Below are positions 1 through 12,080 of a DNA stretch of 64,000 nt, piece after piece (position 1 is the stretch's first letter; the number at the start of each line of letters is the position of its first letter). The translations under genes and the position numbers were made by a program. The notes under the pieces were generated by a model, which ran no database searches, had not been told where the DNA came from, and saw only the letters and a program-made list of their open reading frames with translations. This DNA comes from Apodemus sylvaticus (Eukaryota; Chordata; Mammalia; Rodentia; Muridae): the NCBI RefSeq assembly GCF_947179515.1, contig NC_067492.1:16253429-16317428 (forward strand), read 5' to 3'.

Positions 1-2085
1 AGCCAGTAAGAAAGATTCACGTAACTTTGTTACCATAGCTTGTGCTTTCAACTTCTCTTATTGATTATTCCAACAGAGCTTCAAAAATTAAAACAAATAG
101 ACATTAATTAAAAATGACTCCATGGTTTAAAAATATATGGCTTGCCATTCCAACAATCTAAAATTAACATCTAGGCCATTACACACGGGGAGCAATTATG
201 AATGTCGGAGTGCGGCGTGCACACAGAGGCGGCATAGATTTATTTTTAAATAAACTTAATTGTTGCCAATAAAACAAAGTGAGGGGTGAATGCATTTATC
301 TTCCACACACGGTCATGATGGTGTTTGGTGCCACTCTTGATAAAAACAAACAATTACAGCTTCTTATCAATGTGGGAGAGAGTATCCCATCCCCCCAACA
401 GAGACAATGTAGCCCCAGGACAGAGGACAACTGACAGCGGATATAGTTAGTGTATCACCACCAGATATAGTAGACTTTAAAAAATAATTTGGGCAAACTT
501 TATCTTTGAAGTTTGAGAAGAAATAAAAATTTTTCAGTAATTAGGAAAGATGCAGCCATAAGAAAATGAACATAGTTAAAAATAATGTTGAGAGGTTGGT
601 GCAGACCGGCCTTTGTCTTGGGATTCTGGTTTTCCTCTCCCACTGCATTAGTGAGTACAATTGTGGGGATCTGAAGACCTGGAAACTAGTAATTTCATTT
701 GCTTAATCTAGGGCAATTCCCCAAAGCATTCTGTGAAAGAACTGAGAACATAGTAATTATAAAATAGAATGTGAAACTAGACACTGATAGGAGAAACAAA
801 AGAATAACACAGATGAAGAGAATTAACAGAGGAGAGGAGGGAGGGAAGAGGCAAAAAGATGGTACAGAAAAAAAAACTCACAACCATGAACATTAAGCAC
901 AATCATGAGTAATCACATGAGATTCATGTGAATACAAGATGCTAAGCATTGTACTAATATTTATTTGGAGCTTGTCCATAGCCCAGCCTACTTGTAGGTC
1001 AACTGTCTGAGTGCTGACTATGGCCTGCATAAGTAATTGCCCTCCTTCTTATCATCCAAGTACAATAAAGCAAGAGAATACTAATGGTTGGAGAGGGGAT
1101 TGTGTTTCTGTGATTGAGAGTGGGCACTAGAACAAATGATCTGAGAAAGAACTTTGTTCAGAGGCAATGCGAAACTTCGAGATGATTGACCCATTAATTT
1201 TCAGTTAAATGTGCTCTCTTTGGGATGCAATCTTGTATATCGGAAAGGTTCCATAATTAGAAAATGTTTTAAATTAATACAGCAAAACAGCGAGTCAGAG
1301 AGTCGCTTAAAAGAATCTGGGTGCTTAAGAGCATTCTCACTTACGAAAATGTGTGCTGTGTGATAATTGAGAAAATGAGAAATATATAATTATAGAAAAT
1401 GACAGGGAAGAAAGATGGTTGGGTATCTGGCTCTAGATATTGAAATATGGTGAATTATATACCTTTCAGAATTTCAGAATTTTCTACAATTCGCAATGAA
1501 AAATTAGGTATGGAGCAATTATCTCTGTGGGTGAGTTAGTCATCCAAGCTCTTCTGCAGTGGTTTCCTGAGGAAGGATGGAAGACAGGAAGAACGAACAG
1601 GGCTTGGGAACAGAAAACGTTCTTAACTCCCTGCTCCACTTTTTGTCCCTTGTAGGTTGAATGTCAAGAATTTCAACACAAGTGACCAAACTACTGCAAA
1701 CACAGTCTGTGCAGAGACAGTACTGCAACAGTACTCATATGTAATGAACCATGCTTAAGGTCAACCACATGTCTTAAACCCTTGTGACCTTTGACTTTAA
1801 ATCTCCCTAACAGTTCTTTCTTTGAATCCTACTCATATGCAATATACTTTATAAATGATCTCGAATCTTACTTTTAAAACTACTTTAATAAAGACAAGAA
1901 AAATCATGACTCTACCTTCTCTTTACTTCATTTTAAAATTTTGCTTAATTTTTAAATTCAGAGTCATAGATCATATTTTTTGAACACTATAATTTCAAAA
2001 GGAACAAAATCACACCTATAACTATTGTTAAGACATGAAAGAAGCATCTTTCCTAGTGCCCAGATGAGAATATAGCCCTCTTTTA
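1..2085. other. Single-copy AT-rich DNA, no gene seen
   Basis: No repeat family or open frame of note is recognised. Two parts look less random than the rest. At 181-420 there is a CpG cluster (around 206-232) next to TAAT-type and AATAAA-type AT motifs. At 1140-1400 scattered CpGs sit among TTAAT motifs. Both resemble conserved non-coding DNA, but that is inference only. A purine-rich stretch lies at 829-875. Confidence 0.5.
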
Positions 2086-2087
2086 AA

Positions 2088-2285
2088 ACTTATTTTTAAA
2101 ACTTATTTTTATTTGTATTTGTATGAATGTTTGCCTGCATGTGTGTCTGTGTGCTAATGCACACAGAGGCAATAAGAGGGCCTCAGATATCCTAGAACTG
2201 GAGTTATAGACAGTTGTAAGCTACCCTTGAATGTTAGGAACCAAACTTGGGATAGGCAACAATTCTCAGACCCTCTCTAACTAAG
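2088..2285 (-). mobile_element. B3 SINE, antisense, diverged
   Basis: Read on the minus strand this is a tRNA-derived B3 SINE. The plus strand shows the typical antisense landmarks in order: a T-rich start, 'tttgcctgcatgtgtgtctg', an 'aagagggcctcagat' core, 'ctagaactggagttatagac', and a degenerate head ending near 2280. The Pol III promoter end is heavily mutated, so it should be inactive. Confidence 0.8.
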
Positions 2286-3784
2286 CCTTGGGAATCTATC
2301 TCTTTCAGTGCCAAGCCCACTTTGCTTAATAATTCCCATTTTGTTCACATAGACTTACTGTGAGTTTCTTTTCTGTTGCATAGCTGACAATGTCAAGATA
2401 AATCTGCTACCGATGGAATGCCCACACATATTCTAGCCTCTTGTGGCTTTAGCCAATGCAAAAGCAGAAAATCAGATGCAAATGGATTTGAAAAAAACAG
2501 ACAGTGCATTGTTGCGTTACCTTGCTTACAATTCCCCCAAGAACATTCTATGACATAGGCACGTGGAGAACTCACTCATCCGAGTTGAGACCATCCTAGA
2601 TCTTCTAACTTCCAGCCAACGAGACAGCTGCCCCTGACACATGTGCCAACTTACCAGCCAGCCCTGCTGTGAACAGGTGGTAAATTCTGGAGCTGTTTGT
2701 TATACAACAAGAGATAAGTTACATTAGGAAAGGGATTTGATTTTAGAGATGTATTAAGCAGTGAATCCAAATTTAAAAGTATCAATCAACAGAGATACTT
2801 AAGGCATCCCTTTATTAATGTTATAAACCCTGCCTTCTACATACTGTAACATAACCTTAGTTTCTGTCTCCTATACACTTAACTGCACATTCTCTTTTTC
2901 TAAAATTAGCCACTGGATTCTTTCTCAGGGCATATTAGCTTTTCTTGATAACTTGGACTTAGCAATAGCTGTAGAATCCTAGAAATGCACATCGCCTCCA
3001 AACCCCTTAACTTTCATAAGGAGACCCCAGTTACTTAGCCTTTGCCCTCTGGCTGCCGTGTTCCTTGGCTAACTTTGTTTACTTTTCCTCTGAGGAGGAG
3101 GAATGAGACTTTAGCTACAGAGCCTCTGGTTATCCCATCTTTGCTTGATCCAACAGTCAGTGACCTACCTTCACACTCCAGTGATCTGAAAGCTGTATCT
3201 TGAGCCCACAATTGACAATCAAACTTGACCCTTCCCACTCCTCCCACCTATCCGTCTGCCTTCCTGAAGCCTCCCTGATCCCCCAGGCTGCATCCCAGCT
3301 CTAGTCACGGTGAGCTACTCCATCTCATACTTAGACTAGCCGATCACCATTGCCACCCTTAAGAGATATTCATGAGATAGGCAGTGTTTCATATGCCTGT
3401 GTCTGCTGATGAATAGTAAATATTTCTGAATTCAAAAACAACATCAAAAGAACTGTTCTGATTTAAACAGAAAGACATGCATTAGCATAATATTGTGAAG
3501 CAATGTATCTGCAATGGTCAAATCAAAGCCTTTCTGATGTTATTTCGCCTTTTGTCTTTAGGCACTTTCTCTTCTACCCACCCATTGCTTTGAGGGGTGG
3601 GATGCTTTGATGGTACACAAAGAACTAACTACCGTGTCGCTTCTTGTGGTGTGCAAAGCTAACCTGCCTGTGGGTTGAAACCGGGTCATGTCTAAAAGCG
3701 GTATCAGTTCCAGGTTTACATCATGATATGGTAATTAATGACTGTCCAGTTGTGGGAGAGGTAAGCCAGTGAGCTCACCCATGT
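2286..3784. other. Single-copy DNA, nothing recognised
   Basis: I see no repeat family, splice-bounded exon or RNA gene. The minus-strand frame at 3035-3247 (70 codons) has no recognisable domain and is not called. Confidence 0.5.
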
Positions 3785-3845
3785 GTTCAGGGGAAGCACA
3801 CAGCTATGGTTCAAGTTCAGGGGGAAGCACACAGCTATGGTTCAA
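3785..3845. repeat. 30-bp tandem duplication
   Basis: Two adjacent copies, 3785-3814 and 3815-3845, each beginning 'gttcagggg' and ending 'ctatggttcaa'. They are identical except for one extra G in the second copy, which suggests a recent local duplication. Confidence 0.95.
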
Positions 3846-4055
3846 TTGAAGGAGAGGCCCAATGGTCTGCATTCCCAGCGCTGCCAGTTGTAACTTCACT
3901 GCACGGTGGTCCTAGGTCCATAAGTCTTTGAATTTTTGTAAAAGATAAACTCCTTTGCATGTACTTAGGGGGACTATCATCCAACTTAGATATCATTTCC
4001 CAAACACACCCTTCAGAGAAGGCCTAAGGCACTCTGAATCTAAAAGTGATGAGCA

Positions 4056-4936
4056 CTCTTGGTGGCCTTTCCAAAAGCTAAACAAAGGATTTTCACCTGA
4101 GGAACATCAAATGGCTGAGAAACACCTAAAGAAATGTTCAACATCCTTAGTCATAGGGGAAATGCAAATCAACACAACCCTGAGATTTCACCTCATACCA
4201 GTCAGAATGGCTAAGATCAAAAACTCAGGAGACAGCAGATGCTGGTGAGGATGTGGAGAAAGAGGAACACTTCTCCACTGCTGGTGGGATTGCAAGTTGG
4301 TAAAACCACTCTGGAAGTCAGTCTCGCTGTTCCTCAGAAAACTGGGCATGATACTACCAGAGGACCCCGTTATACCACTCCTGGGCATATACCCAGTGGA
4401 TTCCTCAGCATGTAATAAGGACACATGCTCCATTATGTTCATAGCAGCCCTATTTATAATAGCCAGAAGCTGGAAAGAACCCAGACATCCCTCAGTGGAG
4501 GAATAGATACAGAAAATGTGGTATATTTACACAATGGAATATTATTCAGCTATTAAAAAACAATGAATTCATAAAATTCTTAGGCAAAAGGGTGGAACTG
4601 GAAAATATCATCCTAAGTGAGGTAACCCAATCACAAAAGAACAAACGTGGTATGCATTCACTGATAAGTGGATATTAGCCCAGAAGCTTGGAATACCCAA
4701 GACACAATTCACATATCAAATGATGCCCAAGAAGAAGGAAGGAGAGGGCCCAGGTCCTGAAAGGCTCGATGAAGCAGTATAGGGGAATACCAGGACAGGG
4801 AAGCGGGAGGGGGTTGATTGGGGAACAGGGGGAGGGCAGAGGGCTTATGGGACTTTCGGGGAGGGGGGAACCAGCAAAGGGGAAAGCATTTGAAATGTAA
4901 ATAAAGAATTTATCTAAGAAAAAAGATAAATAAATA
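4056..4936 (+). mobile_element. L1 LINE, 5'-truncated: ORF2 3' end plus 3' UTR
   Basis: From about 4077 the plus strand matches the last part of murid L1 ORF2. Recognisable blocks include the coding for MAEKHLKKCSTSL, the Cys-rich C-terminal region and the CNKDTCSIMFIAALF segment, then the ORF2 end near 4680, a purine-rich 3' UTR and the terminal 'catttgaaatgtaaataaag' (4886-4910) with an A-rich tail. An in-frame TGA (around 4246) and frameshifts break the ORF. A 7-bp 'atgagca' flanks it at 4049-4055 and 4937-4943, a possible short target duplication. The first 20 bases are uncertain. Confidence 0.92.
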
Positions 4937-6146
4937 ATGAGCATATTAGAAAAAATTCTCATTCTTAATTGAGCAACAGTTGTTCTTACCGCTTCAGCAA
5001 GAGACAGACAATTCCCAAATGGTACACATTTTTCCCTTTGGATCAATTAGCTCAAGGAATTGGATATCGGTGTGTTGATATAATCCTAAAGTAAATTGAT
5101 ATTGTTTGGCTTTCTCTCACAGAAAATTACTTACATACAGATAGATGAGTTCTCTCTTATGGACTTCTGTGCTTTGAGTATTCCCAGTGCTTTAGTATAA
5201 CACTAGAAATCTCCCAGCTCAGAAACAGACCTCCTAGTGTTTAGGTAGTTTCCAGTCCATAGACAACAATCTGAAAGGCAAGCAGGTGGGATGTTAAGTG
5301 TTATCTGAAGGAGGCTGGGGAATCTATCTGGGATGCTACTAAGGTATGATATTCCCATCTTAGACTATAAGAATCTTTTTTCTTCCTGTTCAGTGTAAAA
5401 ATTTGGATATAAGTTTCTGGTGGTGCAGTAACCATATAATTCCAGTGCAGAACTCACTACAGAACCTCAATTTTTGGTTATGAAATTATAAAAACGTTTA
5501 AGCACCTTATGTGGCTAGCATAGATGGCCAGACACACAAGCTGAGATGAACAAAACAGCCACAAACATAAAAATACAAAAGAATGCAGTTGTTTTCCAGG
5601 GAAGCCTGCTGCTTATGCCCAGGACTGCCTGCTGCCTGACCCTACTTGCCCTTGGGGGGGTTGGAGGTGGCACTGAAGAAAGCATGGGCAGAGACTTTAG
5701 GAGCAGGTGAGAAATGCAGCAGAAAGTTCTTCTGAACACTGCTGCAAACTCCTTTAACACCCTCTTCCCATGTCCCATTGGTCCCAAGGAAGCGTCTCTT
5801 CTAAACAACAGTTCTTGATTGGCTGGTATCATTTGCATGAGCAATTCTTGGTCTCTCAGGCAGTCCTCAATTAGGTCCTCCTATGGGAGATGAAAGCCTA
5901 TGGCTATATAGAAACTGCTCACACTGCAGCCTCCCAGTCTATGTAGTTTTAAAAGTACCAAGGATTGTATTTTCATTGGCTCTTGTGTGGACCACACTGA
6001 AGATGTGGAAGCTGAGAGATGAGACCATGGTCTTTTCAATATGATTCAGAAGTCACTTAAAGCCCAATATAGATTGCATCAGTATCCAAACAAATGGGGG
6101 AACTTTCACTTGACTAAAATTGTATATCAGAAATGAAAAGACAATA
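4937..6146. other. Single-copy DNA, nothing recognised
   Basis: No repeat or gene was recognised. The 109-codon minus-strand frame at 5515-5844 has no splice or domain support and sits in otherwise ordinary sequence. Confidence 0.5.
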
Positions 6147-6372
6147 GGGGCTGGCGCTATGCTTCAGTAGTTATGAACACTGAATGCTCTTATGGAGGAA
6201 CCCGAGTTTTATTTCCAGCATTCAGGTGGCATTTCACAACCAGCTGTCACAGCAGCTTCAGTGGATCTATAGCTCTCTTCTGCCCTGTCCAGGCACCTCT
6301 ATGCATATGATACACAGACATACATGCATGCAAACACTAATGCACATGCAATAAAAATGAATTAAAAAATCC
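6147..6372 (+). mobile_element. B3 SINE, sense
   Basis: Starts 'ggggctggcgctatgcttca' and follows the B3 plan: degenerate A and B boxes, 'ttccagcattcaggtggca', 'acaaccagctgtcac', 'ctcttctgccc', a CA-rich 3' part and an AATAAAAATGAATTAAAAAA tail. Many substitutions show it is old. Confidence 0.8.
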
Positions 6373-6399
6373 ATTTACCCATTTTATGCCGTTTCTTTT

Positions 6400-6600
6400 G
6401 TAAAATGTTTTAACTGAAATGCAGTTAAATCATTTCCCATTCTTTTTCCTCCTTCCTGCCCTTCCCAGCTACCCTCTCTCAAATCCCCCAATGCTCACCC
6501 TGTCAAATCGACTCTTTTAAAATTTTATCTGTTACACATATATATGTGCATACACACACAAACATGCACACATCTATTTAAATAGAACCTGCTGGGTTAT
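6400..6600 (-). mobile_element. Lx-type L1 3' UTR fragment, antisense
   Basis: The plus strand shows the antisense of an old rodent L1 3' end: a T-rich start, 'catttcccattctttttcc', a C/T-rich block, 'gactcttttaaaattttatc', an alternating CA/TA patch, then 'tttaaatagaacctgctggg'. The family call is from memory and the boundaries are approximate. Confidence 0.6.
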
Positions 6601-6664
6601 ATTTTTATTTTAAGAGCCAGAGTACCTCATGGAGCGGGGCGTGTATTTCACAGGATTCCACCTC

Positions 6665-6830
6665 TAGAAAAGGAGCTACAGGAAACTACTGACTACAGGG
6701 GAGAATATGAGTTAGCCTTTCCCAGTGATAAGCTCCCTTGTTGGGTGTCCAGTGCAGAGTCACAGTCCTGAACACACACACACACACACAGACCCCAAAA
6801 CATAAATAAATGTTTTAAATAAAAATTTAT
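6665..6830 (+). mobile_element. Lx-type L1 3' UTR fragment, sense, with short (CA)n
   Basis: 'ggaaactactgactac' followed by 'gagttagcctttcccagtg' and 'aagctcccttgttgg' follows the sense strand of the same old L1 3' UTR, then a short CA run (6772-6790) and an A-rich end. It faces away from the antisense fragment at 6400-6600. Confidence 0.5.
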
Positions 6831-9694
6831 CTCCAATTCTCAGACTCGATACCTGTAATTTGATTGTTGGAATGTTTGAAGGTTTTTACTTGATAAATTC
6901 AAGCTAAAATCAGCTTTAAAAGATTCCTTGAGTCAACTAGAAGTATTTCCATTTGACTTACCTGAATATTAGGAATAGGAACATACATTGATATTATTTG
7001 TGATAAAAATATTGTAGATGGAGAGGTATACTGGGACCCCCTGAAGGGGTTGTCGTTATAAAATCCCCAAAGATGGGGAAAATGCAGATATGTTTGTGAG
7101 CTTCAAACATGGTATTCATGGACCATAGAAACAACCTTGAAATGCTATAGTCATCTAACATGATATAATGAATGCATGTTTTAGGCTCAGAATGTAGCTT
7201 GTGTGTATATATATAAGGTCCTAGGTTAGATGTGAGGTAGGAAGGGGGGGGGAGACGGGAAGGAAGAGAGGGAGAGAAGGAAGGAGGAATTCATATTGTT
7301 TATGGCTTTAATTTAGGATCATACATAAATAAAAATCTTATTTCGCACATATACAACAAATCAAAGTAATAATTTTGCTGCTCTAGAGCATAGCTTGAAA
7401 ATATTGAATTAAAATTTAAGGACAATAAATGTGTTGGTAATTTTCATATGCTAAGTTCATTCCTACCATCAACAATCGTTAATACGTTTCCATTTTTCTA
7501 AACTTGATCTAGCCCTCTTCTTTTCTCTAGGACAACCACATAGAATATCAGCTGCAGCCCAGTCTTAACACACAGTAAAACTGAAATCTGTAGCCATTAA
7601 ATAGCTGGTTTAAAATATTTTGTCCAATAAGATGGTTACAGTCAGGCCCTATAATATTTCTCTTAACTCCAGAATTTCTTCTAAACATTTTCTGCCACTC
7701 TTAGGATTTGAGATTTCAATTTTAAAGTTTCAGCAACTCTTGCCCTCACCCATCTTGGATCTTAAGGAAGATCTGATGATCTTCGCTCATCAGAAAGTAT
7801 AATATATGATCCAAATGCATTCTGGGGTCAAGAGCTGCTTGACCATATAAAAGCATACACTCATGTGCATATTATAGCTTATTAGATACAGAGGAAGTAT
7901 AAGCAAGGATGGTAATGAAGAAACAAACATTGCTTTTTTTTAAAAAGCATTCATTATGAGTGGCTCCCGGACCACAAGGAGATATTGATGTCTAGAATAT
8001 GAAGGGTATTTCTGATGAGATGCTCTGGTTTTTATTGCAGAGCTCATATTTTTGGAGGTGAGAAACTAGCTTCATAGAGACAGTGTCTGTTTGGTTCCTG
8101 TAGTTTCTGGCGAGGGCCTCATGCTGTATCCTCTGACTGAAAAGAAGCAGAATTAATACACAGGTACACAGTGAGGGACCACACGAGAGGAAGAAGTGGG
8201 AGGGGAAAGAGAGCTTCTGCACTGGAACAGCTGACTTCTGTCACTGACAATTCCTGCAGCTTGTGGGGATGACGTCATATCCTCAGAGTTTGGGTCCACC
8301 ATGATCTACGGTCTCAGGGCTGGTGCTTTAGAATTTAATTTTCCACCCGACTTTTAGGAGGGTCAAACCATATCTAAGTCACAGCAGGGGCATGAAGTCT
8401 ATGAGGGCCAGATGTATACTGGGACTGAAATTCAGACTAAACCAAGACTTATAAAACCCTGCACCACCTGGCTGCTTTAGCATCCTTGATGTCCCCTCCC
8501 CAAATCCTTTCCTCTCACCCACTCAGCTATCAAGTACTGAGGCTGCCAGTGCGCCTGTCTCAGAGCTCTGACAAGTGGAGCCCTTGGCTGGTATCAGGTC
8601 ACACTTCTCTGCAGCTCTCCCTGGAACAGAGAGTTAATTGCTATCTGTGCCGCAGCCTAACAGCAGGTATTGATTTATGCTACTAACCAGGCCTTCCATG
8701 CTCTGTGCGGAACTAAATCATGTGATATAAAACATCCCACCCCCTTTAAGAGGTTATAAACAATCAGATCTTTTCTTTCTTCGAGGGATGGGTCCCAGGT
8801 TCTTGTACCCTCTTATCCCACCCTCTCTACCCCTCTCCTGGTGACTATCTAAGGCTCTTTCTCCCTAGCATCTCCATGTTCTAAAGGGGATTCTCTTTTT
8901 CACTTAAGACTCTTCCATGCTTCAGTCTCCAAGCATTGTCTTGTTTCTGTCTAACACTCTTCCATTTGCATCTTCTCCTAACAAAACTCTTGGGAAGGAA
9001 CTGTTTCCACTTCCTTTGTGGATGAACTCCTGCGCATCTTTTATTATAAGGTTCCACTCGCTTTTCCATTCAAAATCCTGCCACTATAGCCCCAGATATG
9101 TTCTTTAAACCTGTCTGTCACTTTCATTTCTATTGCTGTGGATGCTCTCCCACTCACTCTGTCTCTTGAGGAACCTTTACCTACCTCAACACATTGGGTT
9201 TGTGCCATTAAAACCTAATATGTTGAAAAAGGGGTACATTATCAGAAATCATTTGCTTTAAGAGGTGATGGTAGATAGTTTCCCAACAAACACTCAGTTA
9301 TTGCCTCTATAATTTGCTATGAAGTGTAGCAGGACATTTTTTTTTTCTGCCAGAAGAGGCAGAATGGGAGATAAAATGAATCGTATATTTCTTAATTAGT
9401 CAATAAAAGGAAGCATGCCATATTATAAATATAGAGAATCTTTTTTGATGCTAAATTAATGACTGGCATCAATCTTTACTTGAGTTTCTTTTCACCTACA
9501 CAGTAGTCCACCCTTTGCACAGTAGCTAACACAAAGGCACAGGCTATGGGCATCTGTCTGGCTGTTTCTCTCAGCAGCCTTTAGTCTCCTATGGTTTTGC
9601 CTAAGATAATCGAGTGTATTCCAGTGAACACACATGCTTCCAAAATACTTTGAGAAACCACTTAGAAGCACATGGTGAGCATCCTCTGGGTTAG
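6831..9694. other. Single-copy DNA, no gene seen
   Basis: Mostly AT-rich with no recognised repeat. A purine-rich tract (G-run then GGAAG/GGAGA units) lies at 7233-7288. The opposed short frames at 8881-9108 are mutual shadows in pyrimidine-rich DNA and are not genes. Confidence 0.5.
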
Positions 9695-9935
9695 AGGGGA
9701 TGGTTCAGTGGTTGAGATCCAGTGCTTCTCTTGCAGAAGACCTGAGTTTAGTTCCCAAAGTCCATATTAGGGAGTTTACAATGGTCTGTAGCTCCAGTTC
9801 CAGGACCTCCTAGCCCTTCTTCTTCCTGTGTGTGCGAACTATGAGCTCACAAGCACATATCCTCACACAGACAAATATACATCATACACACACACACACA
9901 CACACATATGTATTATAATATATATAAAACTTTTA
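9695..9935 (+). mobile_element. B3 SINE, sense, with CA-rich tail
   Basis: Contains 'ggggatggttcagtggttga' (A-box region), 'acctgagtttagttccca' (B-box region), 'ggtctgtagctccagttcc' and the 'cctcctagcccttcttcttc' core, then (CA)n at 9889-9905 and an AT tail. Confidence 0.85.
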
Positions 9936-10061
9936 AAAAGAATTCTTCATGTATAAATATTCATGTCAACTCATATTTGCATATAATGTCTGTGATAGAT
10001 TGGTAGAACAGCAGATGAAATAAGCATCCCCCCAAATACATAGATGTGTGTCTCCATAGAA

Positions 10062-10287
10062 CAGTCATTCTCAACCTTCCTGATGCCACAGCACTTTAAT
10101 ATAGTTCCTCATTTTGTGGTGACCCCCCCAACCATAAAATTATTCTTATTGTTACTTCATAACTGTAATTTTGCTACTGTCATGAATCATCATGTAAATA
10201 TTTGTGTTTTCTGACAGTCTCAGGCAACCTCTGTGAGAGGGTCCTTCGATCTCCTAAAGGAGTTGCAATCCAGAGGTTAAGAACTGT
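10062..10287. mobile_element. URR1-like non-autonomous hAT (Charlie) DNA transposon
   Basis: Short terminal inverted repeats can be read: 'cagtcattctcaacc' at the left end and 'ggttaagaactg' at the right. Between them are landmarks of the rodent URR1 family: 'gtggtgacccccccaaccat', 'aaaattattcttattgttac', 'ataactgtaattttgctac' and 'gagggtccttcgatc'. The element has no coding capacity and would have depended on a hAT transposase in trans. A clean 8-bp target duplication is not visible, as expected for an old copy. Confidence 0.85.
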
Positions 10288-10399
10288 TGATGTAGAACCT
10301 TAGAAGGTAACTTTTTGTGGCAAGAGGTTTTTTAAAACCAAAGTTAAGTTTTGAAGTCACATCTACGAGAGCCACATGTCAAGGCTTATGGACGAAGCT

Positions 10400-10512
10400 C
10401 AAAATATAAGTTTGGGAGAACCAGTTGTCCTCTTCCACCATGTAGGTCCCAGGAATCAAACTCAGGTGGTAGGCACTACAGCAAGCGCTCTTCCTACTGA
10501 GTCATCCAAATG
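10400..10512 (-). mobile_element. RSINE1/B4-type SINE, antisense, partial
   Basis: The plus strand shows the reverse complement of the SINE head: 'gttgtcctcttccaccatg', 'taggtcccaggaatcaaac' and 'gcaagcgctcttcctactga'. Only the tRNA-related 5' part is present. Confidence 0.75.
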
Positions 10513-11605
10513 AATTGATCATTTTAAATAAAGAGGAAAATGGAAGTGTGTGTGTACCCACATGCACACACATGGAAACAATACTAAGGACAGTCTAAGG
10601 CAATGGAAGATTGAAATGATGCAGAAACAAGCCAAAAGTTACTAAGGATTTTATACAATCAATTGACCGGAAGCCGGAGAAGAGGCACGATGCAGCTCCC
10701 ATTAACTCTTCTAAAATAAACCATCCTTGTAAAGTCTGGGTTTTGGAGGAGTCCTCCCTGCAGAACTGTGAGCGTGTGCGCTGTTCAAAAATCTCAGAGT
10801 CTGTGGCAGCTCATTATGGCATCCCAGAAAAACAAAAAACAACCATAAAACAGAAACTAGACAAGACTCATAAAGAGCAGCAGCTCCTCCCTTCCTCCAG
10901 GTCCCCAGTGGCACATAATAGTGTCTTTCCATTTCTAGTTATCCCGTTCACTCTATATATACATTTCAGCAGACTCGGGGTGGGGAAGATGGAAATATAA
11001 CTTCTAACCATTTGTATTCCACTCCTCCCTGACTTCCTGCATCTTCTATTCGTCACATTGCCTTTGTTAATGGTGCTATGAACCCTATTTTGGGACTACA
11101 TTCGTCATCTGTGGTTTTTCTATTGGCAGATTCTAAGCATTACAAATCAATAAATGCCATTTATGCTATTAGGATTATGCAAATGTTGCTCAATGTGAGC
11201 TAATTAAAATGTTTGCGTTTAGTTTTCTTCTCAAAGAATCCAATTTATGACCCTGGCGCCACTACAGAACAGACTGTCTAAGATCAAGATCAAAGGCATC
11301 TGTCTCTTCCTCTCATCATTAAAAAAAAAAAATCATATGTTTTGTTGGCTCTTTGTCTGAACAATGTATTCTCTTCCAGAAATTCCTACTGACCTTTTCT
11401 TAAGAAATACAAACACATGGCTTATTTACCAAAGCACAAAGAATCTTTGTCTTTCATCTCTTCTCTCTACTGAAATTATCCATTTCCCCCCTCAAGCTCA
11501 TTCCTACCATAGTTCTTTGGTATGGCTTGATTCTCTCTAGGTGAATGTCTTCTTGTTTCCTATCAGTATACTCTGAAATAAGAATTACTGTTTCTCATAA
11601 TAATA
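10513..11605. other. Single-copy DNA with a conserved-looking block at 11040-11270
   Basis: No gene was seen. Within 11040-11270 there is an octamer ATGCAAAT (11177-11184), a TAATTA core (11201-11206), several TTTATG/AATAAA motifs and some CpGs, with no recognisable repeat. This pattern is typical of developmental enhancer-like conserved elements, but it is inference. Opposed frames at 10711-11056 are shadows of each other. Confidence 0.45.
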
Positions 11606-11706
11606 ACTTCTATGAGTATGTACAAGTGAGTGCATGTGTGTGCATGCATACATATGTGTGCACTTGTGTATTAATGTGTGTGCTTGTATGTGTATGTACA
11701 CACATA

Positions 11707-11750
<44 letters not shown>

Positions 11751-12080
11751 TATGTGTGTACATGTGTATTCACCTGTGTGTGATCTTGGTATGCATGTTC
11801 AGTGGTAAGCATGTATATATGTGTGAATACATTCATATGGTTATGTGTGCACATGAGTGCATGTATGTGCATGTTTGTGTGTCTCTATGTATATGTGTGT
11901 ATTTTTGAGTATGGGTGCCTGTGCATGGATATATGTGTGTGCATGCATATATATGCCTGTATAGGAGTTTGTGTGAATCTTTGTATGTACATATGTGTGT
12001 ACATGTGTATGTGTGTGGAAATATCTGTGTGCATACCTCTCTTATGCGAATGTGTGTGTATGTATGTTTTTGAGTGTGTG
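11606..12080. repeat. Long degenerate TG/TA microsatellite tract
   Basis: About 475 bp of mixed TG, TGCA, TATG and TA units. It contains an uninterrupted (TA)12 at 11717-11740 and a perfect 70-bp palindrome centred on it (11694-11763). The Cys/Val/Tyr/His-rich frames here on both strands are translations of the repeat, not genes. Alternating purine-pyrimidine sequence of this kind can adopt Z-DNA or cruciform structure. Confidence 0.97.

Noticed and set aside
10062..10287. Stem-forming sequence that could be a structured RNA
   Set aside because: The inverted ends and internal landmarks match a URR1-type hAT transposon.
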